A DNA stretch of 64,000 bases from Duganella lactea (GTDB lineage Bacteria > Pseudomonadota > Gammaproteobacteria > Burkholderiales > Burkholderiaceae_D). Below are positions 52,898-61,743 of this stretch, in pieces. Every line of letters starts with the position of its first letter. Position 1 is the stretch's first letter. The translations under genes and the position numbers were made by a program. The stretch is taken from NCBI RefSeq assembly GCF_009857505.1, contig NZ_WWCP01000002.1, positions 349,114 through 413,113 on the forward strand. Reading direction: 5' to 3'. The notes below the pieces were generated by a model that worked only from the letters and a program-made list of their open reading frames with translations, was not told where the DNA came from and ran no database searches.

Positions 52898-53031
52898 CCG
52901 GCCAGCAAGGCCCTGTCCTACAAGCCCCCAAGTGCCACGCCGATACCGACCATGCGGTTGACAACGCATTATGGCCTGACCAGAAACGCTTGGCGTCTCT
53001 GGCGTTCTTTCACTTTCGTAAAGGAATCAAA

Positions 53032-53250
53032 ATGAACGCGAATCAAAAAGGTGGCAGTGGTGGCAGTGGTGGCAGTGGTGGCAATAACAAGCAGGGCTCC
53101 AACCAGGGCAGCAACAAGCAGTCGAGCGGGTCCGGCTCGTCCGGCGGGTCGCGCAACGGCGGCACCCAGGGCGGCACGCACGAGCAGCACGTCGAGGCTG
53201 GCCGTCAAAGCCACAAGAACGACGGCAACAAGCAAAACGGCAACCGCTAA
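53032..53250 (+). CDS. Gly/Ser/Asn/Lys-rich small hydrophilic protein (72 aa)
   Basis: The 72-residue product is almost entirely Gly, Ser, Asn, Gln, Lys and Thr (MNANQKGGSGGSGGSGG start) with a C-terminal THEQHVEAGRQSHKND segment. There is no hydrophobic core, so it is probably disordered. AAAGGA at seven bases before the ATG is a strong ribosome site, supporting a real gene. It loosely resembles small Gly-rich stress proteins with a QSHKN-type tail seen in Oxalobacteraceae, from memory. Function unknown. Confidence 0.7.
   Translation: MNANQKGGSGGSGGSGGNNKQGSNQGSNKQSSGSGSSGGSRNGGTQGGTHEQHVEAGRQSHKNDGNKQNGNR
53050..53082 (+). repeat. Nine-base tandem repeat in the Gly/Ser-rich gene
   Basis: GGTGGCAGT is repeated 3.67 times without error, encoding repeated Gly-Gly-Ser. 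Such a tract can change copy number by slippage. Confidence 0.85.
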
Positions 53251-53314
53251 GCAGGCAATCGGTGGTGAATGCGGCGCCCAGCGCGTCGCATCCCCCGCCG
53301 CGCTCAGATTTTGC

Positions 53315-53875
53315 TCAAATGTTCGTCACGCGCTGCCCGCTTGGCGGCACGAAATCCCCGACGCCGTTCACCATTCCCACTTTTAACGCTTCGGCGGCGG
53401 TCAGATGCAGGTCCGAATACTCGTGCGTGCGCCAGTGCGCCTCGCTCAGTTCGACATGGTTGCGCAGGATTTGCTCGGTGCGGGCGTCATCCGCCTGCAA
53501 GCCTTCGACGATGATACGCAAGGCGTCCGGACGGGCGCCGTGCGGCGCGCTGGCGTGCGACTTGTGCACCATGAAACGCGCCGTTTCGCTAGCGTAGCGT
53601 TCGCTGCCGGCCAGGAACAGCACCACCGCGATCGACGCCACGGCACCGGCGTTGTAGGTGACGATTTTGATCGGCAGCTTGCTCAGGTAGTTGTACAGGC
53701 AAATGCCGTCGCTCACATAGCCGCCGTTCGACTGGATCAGGATGTGGGCGGTGGTGATACGGTCTTCCGTCATGTCGGCAACCGCGTCGAAGACGCGGCG
53801 CACCATGTCGCTGTTGACGTCGCCAGACAGCGTGAACCACGCATGTCCGTCGTAATTGGGTTGGTCTTGGCTCAT
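53315..53875 (-). CDS. ClpP-like serine protease
   Basis: The 186-residue protein has the ClpP fold: HILIQSNGGYVSDGICLYNYL, catalytic serine S81 in AGAVASIAVVLFLAG, histidine H104 in FMVHKSHA and aspartate D155 in YSDLHLTAAEALKVGMVN. The triad is complete. It lacks the processed propeptide of the housekeeping ClpP and has no ClpX/A partner nearby, so it is probably a second, specialised ClpP-like peptidase. It is divergent from the glycine operon. Confidence 0.85.
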   Translation of the reverse strand: MSQDQPNYDGHAWFTLSGDVNSDMVRRVFDAVADMTEDRITTAHILIQSNGGYVSDGICLYNYLSKLPIKIVTYNAGAVASIAVVLFLAGSERYASETARFMVHKSHASAPHGARPDALRIIVEGLQADDARTEQILRNHVELSEAHWRTHEYSDLHLTAAEALKVGMVNGVGDFVPPSGQRVTNI

Positions 53876-53963
53876 CTGTGGGCTCTCAAAATCGTGGCAT
53901 TTATTCTAGCAAATTGTTTCTTTTCCAGCTTTCCCACTTTCATTCGTGCGCAACGCGCCAAGA

Positions 53964-53992
53964 TTGACATTCAAGCCCTTCTGACATATATT
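53964..53992 (+). promoter_or_regulatory. Sigma-70 promoter of the glycine cleavage operon
   Basis: Perfect TTGACA (53964-53969) and TATATT (53987-53992) are exactly 17 bases apart. Transcription would begin near 54000, at the first base of the riboswitch. Confidence 0.85.
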
Positions 53993-54005
53993 CCCGAGTC
54001 TTGAT

Positions 54006-54209
54006 CGGGAGAGGGTTGCCGGGCGATTCGCCAGCGCAGCCGCCGAAGGGGCACTACCCAAAAACTCTCAGGCAAAAGGACCGGTCAAGGGGCCATGCAG
54101 GGACGTAACTGCGATGGCTCAAACTCTGGAGAGCGGTTGCCGCGGCAACCCACCGAAGGGGCGTGCGGAACCTGCTTTCCGCTATCTCTCAGGTACCAAG
54201 GACAGAGGG
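54006..54209 (+). promoter_or_regulatory. Tandem glycine riboswitch
   Basis: Two glycine aptamers follow each other. The first is about 54006-54083 (GGGAGAGG, GCCGAAGGGGCA, then CTCTCAGGCAAAAGGACCG) and the second about 54124-54209 (CTGGAGAGCGG, CACCGAAGGGGCG, then CTCTCAGGTACCAAGGACAG). Both have the conserved CCGAAGGGG and CTCTCAGG-ACCAAGGAC style segments. In this position it switches gcvT-gcvH-gcvP on when glycine is plentiful. It lies 60 bases before the gcvT start. Confidence 0.96.
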
Positions 54210-54268
54210 GCGCAACATGCTGGAATCATTTGTATTCCCTGTTAACCTCTTTTCGTTCGGACCGTACC

Positions 54269-55390
54269 ATGACGCTCAAAGCCACCCCACTCAATAACGC
54301 ACACCGCGCAGCCGGCGCCCGCATGGTCGATTTCGGCGACTGGGACATGCCGGTCAACTACGGTTCGCAAATCGAAGAGCACAACGCCGTGCGCAGCGAC
54401 GTCGGCATGTTCGACGTGGCGCACATGTGCGTGGTCGATATCAAGGGCGACAATGCGCGCGCTTTTCTGCGCGGCCTGCTGGCCAACAACGTCGACAAGC
54501 TGCAAGTGTCAGGCAAGGCGCTCTACTCCTGCATGCTCAATCCAGAGGGCACCGTCATTGACGATCTGATCGTCTACTTCATCAACGAGAGCTGGTTCCG
54601 CCTGGTGGTCAACGCCGGTACCGCCGAGAAGGACGTGGCGTGGATGCAGCAGCAGAACGTCGCCGGCAACCACGGCCTGACGATCACCCAGCGTCGCGAT
54701 GGTTCCAACGCGATGGCGCTGATCGCCGTGCAGGGCCCGAACGCCCGCGCCAAGGTGTGGGAAGTCATCCCCGAGTCCAAAGAAGCCACCGCCGACATGA
54801 AACCGTTCAATGTGGCCTTCGCGCAGAGCGCCCCGTTGGGCGAGGCGATGATCGCCCGCACCGGCTACACCGGCGAGGACGGTTTTGAAATCGGCGTCGC
54901 CGCCGACAAGGCCGAGCAGCTGTGGAACGCGCTGGCCGCCGCCGGCGTCAAACCGGCCGGTCTGGGCGCGCGCGACACGCTGCGCCTGGAAGCCGGCATG
55001 AATCTGTACGGCCAGGACATGGACGACACCGTGAACCCGCTGGACGCCGGTCTGGCGTGGACCATCGACCTGGTCGCCGAGCGCGATTTCATCGGCAAGG
55101 CGGCGCTGCAGGCCAAGGGCCAGAATGCGCAATTCGTCGGCCTGATCCTGCGAGAAAAAGGCGGCGTGCTGCGCGCGCATCAGAAAGTCATCGTGGCCGG
55201 CAGCGACGCCACCGGCGAGATCACCAGCGGCACCTTCAGCCCGACCATGCAACAGGCGATCGCGCTGGCGCGCGTGCCGATGGGCGTGAACGTCGGCGAC
55301 ACCGTGCACGTGGAAATCCGCGACAAAAAACTGGCCGCTTCTGTGGTTAAATTGCCGTTCGTCCGCAACGGCAAAATCCTGGCCGCTTAA
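54269..55390 (+). CDS. gcvT: Glycine cleavage system T protein (aminomethyltransferase)
   Basis: GcvT passes the methylene group from the lipoyl arm of GcvH to tetrahydrofolate, releasing ammonia. The 373-residue protein has [50 protein letters not shown] and [22 protein letters not shown]. The ATG at 54269 ([13 protein letters not shown]) fits the family; the longer reading frame runs back through the riboswitch and is not coding. Confidence 0.97.
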   Translation: MTLKATPLNNAHRAAGARMVDFGDWDMPVNYGSQIEEHNAVRSDVGMFDVAHMCVVDIKGDNARAFLRGLLANNVDKLQVSGKALYSCMLNPEGTVIDDLIVYFINESWFRLVVNAGTAEKDVAWMQQQNVAGNHGLTITQRRDGSNAMALIAVQGPNARAKVWEVIPESKEATADMKPFNVAFAQSAPLGEAMIARTGYTGEDGFEIGVAADKAEQLWNALAAAGVKPAGLGARDTLRLEAGMNLYGQDMDDTVNPLDAGLAWTIDLVAERDFIGKAALQAKGQNAQFVGLILREKGGVLRAHQKVIVAGSDATGEITSGTFSPTMQQAIALARVPMGVNVGDTVHVEIRDKKLAASVVKLPFVRNGKILAA

Positions 55391-55435
55391 TTAATACCGC
55401 TTAATTAATACCCTCACCCTCTGGAGCTTTACAAC

Positions 55436-55816
55436 ATGAACATTCCTGCAGACCTGAAGTACACCGAATCCCACGAATGGGTACGCGCTGAAGCCGACGG
55501 CACCGTCACTGTAGGCATCACCGAGTACGCGCAGGACGCGCTGGGCGATATCGTCTTCGTCGAGCTGCCGAAAGTGGGCAACAGCTACACCGCCGGCGAT
55601 GATGCCGCCGTGGTGGAGTCGGTGAAAGCCGCTTCCGATATCTATGCGCCGGTGTCGGGCGAGGTGGTGGCGGTGAACGAAGAGGTGGTCAACGCGCCTG
55701 AGTCGATCAACGCCGATGCTTACGCCAACTGGCTGTTCAAGATCAAGCCGGCCGATGCCGCCGCCGTCAACGGCCTGCTGGACGCCGCCGGCTACGGCAA
55801 GAACATCGGCGCCTGA
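55436..55816 (+). CDS. gcvH: Glycine cleavage system H protein
   Basis: GcvH carries the aminomethyl intermediate on a lipoyl group. The 126-residue protein has [14 protein letters not shown], the lipoylation site [10 protein letters not shown] (K64) and the C-terminal [16 protein letters not shown] precedes the ATG at normal spacing. It lies 45 bases after gcvT. Confidence 0.97.
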   Translation: MNIPADLKYTESHEWVRAEADGTVTVGITEYAQDALGDIVFVELPKVGNSYTAGDDAAVVESVKAASDIYAPVSGEVVAVNEEVVNAPESINADAYANWLFKIKPADAAAVNGLLDAAGYGKNIGA

Positions 55817-55818
55817 TC

Positions 55819-55888
55819 GTCGTCCCGGCGAAAGCCGGGGCCCATGGAACGCCAGCTCAGCATGGGTTCCGGCCTGCGCCGGAACGAC
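55819..55888. repeat. Imperfect inverted repeat between gcvH and gcvP
   Basis: Arms of 28 bases (55819-55846 and 55861-55888) match with five mismatches; each arm is also a small palindrome (CCCGGCGAAAGCCGGG; CCGGCCTGCGCCGG). It is a REP-like element within the operon, placed so that it could protect the gcvT-gcvH part of the message or damp gcvP expression. Confidence 0.75.
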
Positions 55889-55922
55889 AGCTTATTTCTC
55901 TTTCTCTGCCTTCGCCCACATC

Positions 55923-58817
55923 ATGACCCGCACCAGCCTGACCCAACTCGAAGCGCGTGACGCCTTCATCGCCCGTCACATCGGCCCAGACGCCGCCGAA
56001 CAGGCAGCCATGCTGTCGGCTCTCGGCTACGCCTCGCGCGCCGCCCTGATCGACGCCATCGTGCCCGCCAACATCCGCAACAAGGCCGACCTGCCGCTGG
56101 GCGCCTACGCGCAGCCGATGCCGGAAAACGAAGCGCTCAACAAGCTGAAAAAAATCGCTTCGAAAAACAAGGTCCTGAAGTCGCTGATCGGCCAGGGCTA
56201 CTACAACACGCTGACGCCGAACGTCGTCCTGCGTAACATCTTTGAAAACCCGGCCTGGTACACCGCCTATACGCCATACCAACCGGAGATTTCGCAAGGC
56301 CGCCTGGAAGCGATCCTGAACTTCCAGCAAACTATCACCGACCTGACCGGCATGGGCATCGCCAACGCGTCGATGCTGGACGAAGGCACCGCCGCCGCCG
56401 AAGCGATGACGCTGATCCAGCGCGTCAGCAAATCCAAATCCAACGTGTTCTACGTGGCCGACGACGTGCTGCCGCAAACGCTGGAAGTGGTGCAGACCCG
56501 CGCCAAGCCGCTCGACATCACCGTTAAAGTCTTCCATCCAGCCGAACTGGCGGGCATCGACGACTGCTTCGGCGTGCTGCTGCAATACCCGGGCGTGAAC
56601 GGCAATGTGCGCGATTACAAAGCCGACGTGGAAGCCGTCAAGGCGAAGGGCGCGATGGTGGTTGCCGCCGCCGACCTGCTGGCGCTGACCGTGCTGACGC
56701 CTCCGGGCGAATGGGGCGCCGACGTCGTTGTCGGTAACTCGCAGCGCTTCGGCGTACCGCTGGGCTTCGGCGGCCCACACGCCGGCTACATGGCCACCCG
56801 CGATGAATTCAAACGCTCGATGCCGGGCCGTCTGGTGGGCGTAACCATCGACGCGCAAGGCAACCAGGCGTACCGCCTGGCGCTGCAAACCCGCGAGCAG
56901 CACATCCGCCGCGAGAAAGCCACCTCCAACATCTGCACCGCACAGGTGCTGCTGGCGGTGATGGCGTCGATGTACGCCGTCTACCACGGCCCGCAAGGCC
57001 TGCAGCAGATCGCCAAACGCGTGCACCGCCTGACCGGCGTGCTGGCGTCGAATCTGAAGACCCTGGGCTACACCATCACCAACGACAGCTGGTTCGACAC
57101 GCTGACCGTCAACGTCAAAAATGCAGAGCAGCTGCACGCATCGGCCCACTCGCACGGCGTCAACCTGCGTGCGATCGACGCCACGCACGTTGGCGTATCG
57201 CTGGACGAAACGACCACCCGCGAAGACATCGCGCTGCTGTGGACCGTGTTCTCGCATCCGGTCGGCGGCCCTGCCCACGGCCCGGACTTCGACACCGTGG
57301 AAGCGGCCGTCGAGCGCGCCTTCCCTGAAGCGCTGCAGCGCGAAAGCGCCTACCTGACGCACCCGGTATTCAACCGCTATCACTCGGAAACCGAGATGCT
57401 GCGCTATCTGCGCTCGCTGGCCGACAAGGATCTGGCGCTGGACCGCACCATGATTCCGCTGGGTTCCTGCACCATGAAGCTGAACGCCACCAGCGAAATG
57501 ATTCCGGTGACCTGGCCAGAATTCTCGACCATCCATCCGTTCGCACCGGAAGCGCAGACCGTCGGCTACCGCGAAATGATCGCGTCGCTGGAAGAGATGC
57601 TGTGCGCGGTGACCGGCTACGCCGCCATCTCGCTGCAACCGAACGCCGGCTCGCAGGGCGAATACGCCGGTCTGCTGGTGATCCAGGCTTACCACCAGTC
57701 GCGTGGTGAAGGCCACCGCAACATCTGCCTGATTCCATCGTCGGCGCACGGCACCAACCCGGCCTCGGCGTCGATGGTCGGCATGCAGGTGGTGGTCACA
57801 GCCTGCGACGCCAACGGCAACGTCGACCTGGCCGACCTGAAAGCGAAAGCAGAACTGCACTCGAAGAATCTGGCGGCCGTCATGGTCACCTACCCGTCGA
57901 CCCACGGCGTGTTTGAAGAAGGCATCCGCGAACTGTGCGAGATCGTGCACAGCCATGGCGGCCAGGTGTACGTTGACGGCGCCAACATGAACGCGCTGGT
58001 CGGCGTGGCCGCGCCGGGCGCGTTCGGCGGCGACGTATCGCACCTGAACCTGCACAAGACCTTCTGCATTCCGCACGGCGGTGGCGGCCCGGGCGTCGGC
58101 CCGATCGGCGTTGGCGCGCACCTGGCCAAGTTCCTGCCGAACCAGCGTTCGACCGGCTATATCCGCGACAACGCCGGCATCGGTTCGGTGTCGGCCGCGC
58201 CATACGGCTCGGCATCGATCCTGCCGATTTCGTGGATGTACATCGCCATGATGGGCGCCGAAGGACTGACCGCCGCGACCGAAACCGCGATCCTCAACGC
58301 CAACTACATCGCGCGTCGCCTGTCGCCGCACTTCCCGGTGCTGTACGCGGGCCACGACGGCCTGGTGGCGCACGAGTGCATCATTGACCTGCGTCCGCTG
58401 CAAGACGCCACCGGCATTAGCAACGAAGACGTGGCCAAGCGCCTGATGGACTTCGGCTTCCACGCACCGACCATGTCGTTCCCGGTGCCGGGAACGCTGA
58501 TGATCGAACCGACCGAATCGGAATCGAAAGCCGAGATGGACCGCTTCATCGACGCCATGATCGCCATTCGCGGCGAGATCGCCAAGGTGGAAAGCGGCGA
58601 GTTCGACAAGCTGAACAACCCGCTGAAATTCGCGCCACACACCGCCGAGGTGCTGACGGCCGACGTCTGGGATCGCAAGTACTCGCGCGAAGTGGCCGCC
58701 TATCCGGTGCCATCGCTGCGCAAGCAGAAGTACTGGCCGCCGGTCGGCCGCGCCGACAACGTCTACGGCGACCGCAACCTGTTCTGCGGCTGCGCGCCGA
58801 TCAGCGACTACGAATAA
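55923..58817 (+). CDS. gcvP: Glycine dehydrogenase (decarboxylating), P protein
   Basis: GcvP uses pyridoxal phosphate to decarboxylate glycine and load GcvH. The 964-residue protein has an N-terminal half ([31 protein letters not shown]) and the catalytic C-terminal half with [23 protein letters not shown] and the cofactor lysine in [15 protein letters not shown] (K712). The ATG at 55923 ([15 protein letters not shown]) fits the family, while a longer frame reads into gcvH. A strong terminator follows. Confidence 0.97.
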   Translation: MTRTSLTQLEARDAFIARHIGPDAAEQAAMLSALGYASRAALIDAIVPANIRNKADLPLGAYAQPMPENEALNKLKKIASKNKVLKSLIGQGYYNTLTPNVVLRNIFENPAWYTAYTPYQPEISQGRLEAILNFQQTITDLTGMGIANASMLDEGTAAAEAMTLIQRVSKSKSNVFYVADDVLPQTLEVVQTRAKPLDITVKVFHPAELAGIDDCFGVLLQYPGVNGNVRDYKADVEAVKAKGAMVVAAADLLALTVLTPPGEWGADVVVGNSQRFGVPLGFGGPHAGYMATRDEFKRSMPGRLVGVTIDAQGNQAYRLALQTREQHIRREKATSNICTAQVLLAVMASMYAVYHGPQGLQQIAKRVHRLTGVLASNLKTLGYTITNDSWFDTLTVNVKNAEQLHASAHSHGVNLRAIDATHVGVSLDETTTREDIALLWTVFSHPVGGPAHGPDFDTVEAAVERAFPEALQRESAYLTHPVFNRYHSETEMLRYLRSLADKDLALDRTMIPLGSCTMKLNATSEMIPVTWPEFSTIHPFAPEAQTVGYREMIASLEEMLCAVTGYAAISLQPNAGSQGEYAGLLVIQAYHQSRGEGHRNICLIPSSAHGTNPASASMVGMQVVVTACDANGNVDLADLKAKAELHSKNLAAVMVTYPSTHGVFEEGIRELCEIVHSHGGQVYVDGANMNALVGVAAPGAFGGDVSHLNLHKTFCIPHGGGGPGVGPIGVGAHLAKFLPNQRSTGYIRDNAGIGSVSAAPYGSASILPISWMYIAMMGAEGLTAATETAILNANYIARRLSPHFPVLYAGHDGLVAHECIIDLRPLQDATGISNEDVAKRLMDFGFHAPTMSFPVPGTLMIEPTESESKAEMDRFIDAMIAIRGEIAKVESGEFDKLNNPLKFAPHTAEVLTADVWDRKYSREVAAYPVPSLRKQKYWPPVGRADNVYGDRNLFCGCAPISDYE

Positions 58818-58834
58818 GTTAGTCTCGCTCCCTG

Positions 58835-58865
58835 AAAATCCCGGCCACACGCCGGGATTTTTTTT
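58835..58865 (+). terminator. Terminator of the gcv operon
   Basis: AAAATCCCGGC pairs with GCCGGGATTTT around CACAC and is followed by more T residues. It closes the gcvT-gcvH-gcvP transcript. Confidence 0.93.
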
Positions 58866-58880
58866 GCTTGCGCTTTTTGC

Positions 58881-58914
58881 TTGCGTTCATTACACCTGTC
58901 AGATATTATTGACA
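58881..58914 (+). promoter_or_regulatory. Promoter and overlapping operator of the ArsR-like gene, probably leaderless
   Basis: TTGCGT (58881-58886) and TATTAT (58904-58909) are 17 bases apart. The -10 box ends six bases before the ATG, so transcription would start at or next to the start codon. TGTCA (58897-58901) and TGACA (58910-58914) form an inverted repeat around the -10 box, a good autorepression site. No ribosome site exists upstream. Confidence 0.6.
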
Positions 58915-58915
58915 C

Positions 58916-59242
58916 ATGAAATCAAAACATCTCACGGGCGATCAGTTGCTGGCGGCGCTGGCGGCGCTGTCCAACCCGCATCGTTTGCGGGTGGTGGCGG
59001 CGCTGTCGTCCGGCGGACGCAATTATGTGAGCCAGTTGGCGCGGGAGTTGAATATCAGCCGGCCTTTGCTGCATCTGCACCTGCAGAAGCTGCAGGATGC
59101 CGGGCTGGTCACCAGCCAACTGGAGTTGTCGGCCGATGGCAAGGCGCTCAATTATTTTGAGGCGGCCCCATTCGCCATCGACCTGACGCCGGCAATCATC
59201 GCTGACGCGGTAGCAACACTGACCAACCAACCTGAAAAATAG
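58916..59242 (+). CDS. ArsR-like winged-helix regulator
   Basis: The 108-residue protein has a winged helix-turn-helix of ArsR/MarR style (LAALSNPHRLRVVAALSSGG, VSQLARELNISRPLLHLHLQKLQDAGLV, LELSADGKALNYFE). I see no clear metal-binding cysteines, so it may sense another signal. It is followed by two small membrane-protein genes on the same strand, separated by 8 and 24 bases, which it probably controls. It has no ribosome site and may be translated from a leaderless message. Confidence 0.85.
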   Translation: MKSKHLTGDQLLAALAALSNPHRLRVVAALSSGGRNYVSQLARELNISRPLLHLHLQKLQDAGLVTSQLELSADGKALNYFEAAPFAIDLTPAIIADAVATLTNQPEK

Positions 59243-59250
59243 AGGCGCAT

Positions 59251-59487
59251 ATGTCTGAACCGGTTTACCTGACTACCCTGGCGATCTTCTTCGGCACGAT
59301 CTTCATGATCTTCCTGATCCGCTCGCAGACCATCATCAAGAAGGCGCAGTTGCAGGCGGAGAATGAGGCGTCGTACCGCGCCATCGCCGAGCGCGCCGTC
59401 GCCGCACAGGAGGAAACCGCCGCCGCGCTGGCCGACCTGAAGGTGCGCATCATCGCCATTGAAAAAGTGCTGAAAGACGTCGAATAA
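59251..59487 (+). CDS. Small membrane protein with coiled-coil tail (78 aa)
   Basis: One N-terminal membrane helix (LTTLAIFFGTIFMIFLI) is followed by a charged, Ala-rich helical segment with heptad-like spacing to the end (residues 30-78). GAGG precedes the ATG at good spacing. It is eight bases after the regulator gene and probably forms an oligomer in the membrane. Family not recognised. Confidence 0.75.
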   Translation: MSEPVYLTTLAIFFGTIFMIFLIRSQTIIKKAQLQAENEASYRAIAERAVAAQEETAAALADLKVRIIAIEKVLKDVE

Positions 59488-59511
59488 TCCCCATCTGAGG
59501 AGCGCCAGACC

Positions 59512-59934
59512 ATGCCACACGTATCGCTGTTTCGCCTGTATTCGCTGAGAGCTGTGTATTGCATCATTGCGCTGGGCCTGGCGCTGGTGGTGTGGCCGGG
59601 TGTGCTGCGGCACGCCGAGCCATGGGGCTTGGCGCAGGGCGTCGTCAAGTGCATGCTGACGGCGTTCAGCCTGCTGTGCATTATCGGCATCCGCTATCCT
59701 TTGCAGATGTTGCCGGTACTGATATGGGAAATGAGCTGGAAAACGCTGTGGCTGCTGCTGGTGGCCCTGCCCGCGTGGCGCACCGGCCAGATGGACGAGG
59801 CTATTATCGCCACCGCTTTCGAATGCGCGGTCGCGATCATCATCCCGCTGGCGATGCCGTGGCGTTACGTCTATGCCCACTACATCCAGAAAACCGGAGA
59901 CCGCTGGCGCGCAGCGTCCGCTCAGATGTTGTAA
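59512..59934 (+). CDS. Hypothetical membrane protein (140 aa)
   Basis: About four hydrophobic helices are visible (for example VYCIIALGLALVVWPGVL, MLPVLIWEMSWKTLWLLL, AVAIIIPLAMPW). TGAGGAG lies upstream at suitable spacing for the ATG. It is the third gene of the ArsR-like operon. I do not recognise the family. Confidence 0.75.
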   Translation: MPHVSLFRLYSLRAVYCIIALGLALVVWPGVLRHAEPWGLAQGVVKCMLTAFSLLCIIGIRYPLQMLPVLIWEMSWKTLWLLLVALPAWRTGQMDEAIIATAFECAVAIIIPLAMPWRYVYAHYIQKTGDRWRAASAQML

Positions 59935-59962
59935 TCTGTGCGGACTCACCACGGGAGCGACC

Positions 59963-60304
59963 TTGAAAGCATCTTCGCGCGCAGTACTGATTTCCGCCTT
60001 GCTATTTCCGGGCCTCGGCCACCTTGCGCTACGTCCCCGGCGCGGCGCGCGCGGCATGCTGTTTCTGGTGCCGGCCGCCGTCGCTGTGCTGTACCTGCTG
60101 AGCACCATACTGCAACTGACCAATCAGCTGCTGGCCGAAATCAATAACGGCACGCTGCCATTGGACCCGACCATGCTGCTGGAACGCGTGCACGCCTCCG
60201 GCGCCGACAATTTCGCCACCAACCTGGCGTCGGCGGTGGTGCTGATCTGCTGGGTCAGCGCGGTGGTCGATGTGCTGTGGCTTAGCCGCCCAGCAAAGTC
60301 TTAA
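59963..60304 (+). CDS. Hypothetical small membrane protein, TTG start
   Basis: The 113-residue product has two or three hydrophobic segments (LISALLFPGLGHLALRPRRGARG start, MLFLVPAAVAVLYLLSTIL, ASAVVLICWVSAVVDVLWL). The FPGLGHLALR-RGARG start is a pattern seen in small membrane proteins of several proteobacteria. The TTG at 59963 is chosen because GGGAG lies five bases before it; an in-frame upstream ATG at 59873 would overlap the previous gene. It ends in a four-base overlap with the convergent permease gene. Confidence 0.65.
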   Translation: MKASSRAVLISALLFPGLGHLALRPRRGARGMLFLVPAAVAVLYLLSTILQLTNQLLAEINNGTLPLDPTMLLERVHASGADNFATNLASAVVLICWVSAVVDVLWLSRPAKS

Positions 60305-61743
60305 ACCGCCAGACGCCCCGCCGGCAGCACCGGCGGCAACGCCAGCAGCTTGCGCCAGCGACGGCAGAGCACCAGCAAACTTACCACAGCAATCACGCCT
60401 GCCAGCCAGAACCACGGTAGCTGATAGCGCGCATTCACCAGCGACAGCAGGACATTGCAAACGATCATATACGGCACACTCACTGCAATCCAGGACGTAC
60501 TCTTGTCTGTGGCCTGCGCGACCGCATAATCACGCGGCAGCTTGCAGGCCAGCGGCAGCAACAAGATGGCCAGCATAAAGCTGATGCCGCGCAGCCCGAC
60601 CTCCCCCTGAATGACGAAGTCGATGCAGCATACACACACCAGCGCCGCCAGCCAGACCATGAAGAAGCCGCGCAGCATGGCGCCGGCCAGCAGACGGTTG
60701 ACCTGCGCCTTGGCGGGCGCACTGGCACTAAGGAAAAATATCGCCTGTTCGGTACGATAGCGTATGGCGCCGTCAACCACGCCCTGGACATACATCATTA
60801 AAATCAGCAGCACCGAACACTGCATCACCGTGCCCATCACCACAAAGACGCTGGCACTAACGCGTCCATGGGCCACTGCCAGCACGGCCAGCGCGATCAT
60901 CGTGTTGACCACCCCGGAAGCGATATAGGTCGCCGGGTGCGCGCCCGGCCCGAGCGCGTACATCATCATGCGCTGCGGCGTGCCGCCATCGCGGCTATCG
61001 TTGCGCAGCGACACCTGATAGCGACTGGCGCGCTTGGCCTGCCACCATTCGCCGAGGCGCGTGACAGGGACCGCTTGTGCAGGTGCCCGCGCCGCGTCCT
61101 TGTTGCGGCAAAGGCGCTTGAACCAGACCCAGTGCGCATCGCCGCCCTGAGGGAACACTTGGCGCAAGCCCCAGGCGCCCAGCGCCAGCAACATCACACA
61201 GCCGAGCACGGAGGTGGCGGCCTGGCCCAAGTCTTCGTGCAGTGCCGGGATTAGCCGGTCGGCCAGGCCGGTTTTAGCCAGCGGCAGCGCGATCAACGCT
61301 GGGAAAAACCCCGCCCACTGGTAGCGCGAGATGAACAGGATGTACAAGCTCATCGCTCCGCCAGCCAGCAAGGCATAACCAGGGGCGCCGAATATCCACG
61401 CTATCGGCACGCTCAGCAGCAATGAACTGGCGATGAGCAGGATGGTGGTCAGGCGCATCAGGCGCGTGCGCAATTGCGGCACCAGGACGGCATATTCCGG
61501 CCGGTTTTGCGCCGTCGCGTTTTTAAGGAAGATGCCACCCCACATCGGCACGGCAACAAACAGAAACAATGCCAACAGTCCCTTGGTCGGCGACGATTTG
61601 TTCAAGTACAGGCTCACCGCCATGATGAGCAATACGCCGCCCAGCAGCAGCCAGGTAACGCGCTTCATCATGCGGTAACCGGTCTCTTCACGAAACACCT
61701 GCAAAAGCAATTGCCGGTAAGCCGTCCAGCCGGTGGCGCTCAT
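60301..61743 (-). CDS. ABC transporter permease-like membrane protein
   Basis: The 480-residue protein has about twelve hydrophobic segments and no other recognisable domain. Its start overlaps the stop of the ABC ATPase gene by four bases, which makes it the membrane partner of that ATPase. Similar layouts (GntR-ATPase-permease) occur in YtrA/YtrB-type systems responding to cell envelope stress. Substrate unknown. Confidence 0.8.
   Translation of the reverse strand: MSATGWTAYRQLLLQVFREETGYRMMKRVTWLLLGGVLLIMAVSLYLNKSSPTKGLLALFLFVAVPMWGGIFLKNATAQNRPEYAVLVPQLRTRLMRLTTILLIASSLLLSVPIAWIFGAPGYALLAGGAMSLYILFISRYQWAGFFPALIALPLAKTGLADRLIPALHEDLGQAATSVLGCVMLLALGAWGLRQVFPQGGDAHWVWFKRLCRNKDAARAPAQAVPVTRLGEWWQAKRASRYQVSLRNDSRDGGTPQRMMMYALGPGAHPATYIASGVVNTMIALAVLAVAHGRVSASVFVVMGTVMQCSVLLILMMYVQGVVDGAIRYRTEQAIFFLSASAPAKAQVNRLLAGAMLRGFFMVWLAALVCVCCIDFVIQGEVGLRGISFMLAILLLPLACKLPRDYAVAQATDKSTSWIAVSVPYMIVCNVLLSLVNARYQLPWFWLAGVIAVVSLLVLCRRWRKLLALPPVLPAGRLAV

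Noticed and set aside
52898..53031. Promoter with TTGACA before the Gly/Ser-rich gene
   Set aside because: TTGACA at about 52967 has no acceptable -10 box at 16-18 bases, so no promoter was annotated.
54095..54268. N-terminal extension of gcvT through the riboswitch
   Set aside because: The region is structured riboswitch RNA, and homology starts at the ATG at 54269.
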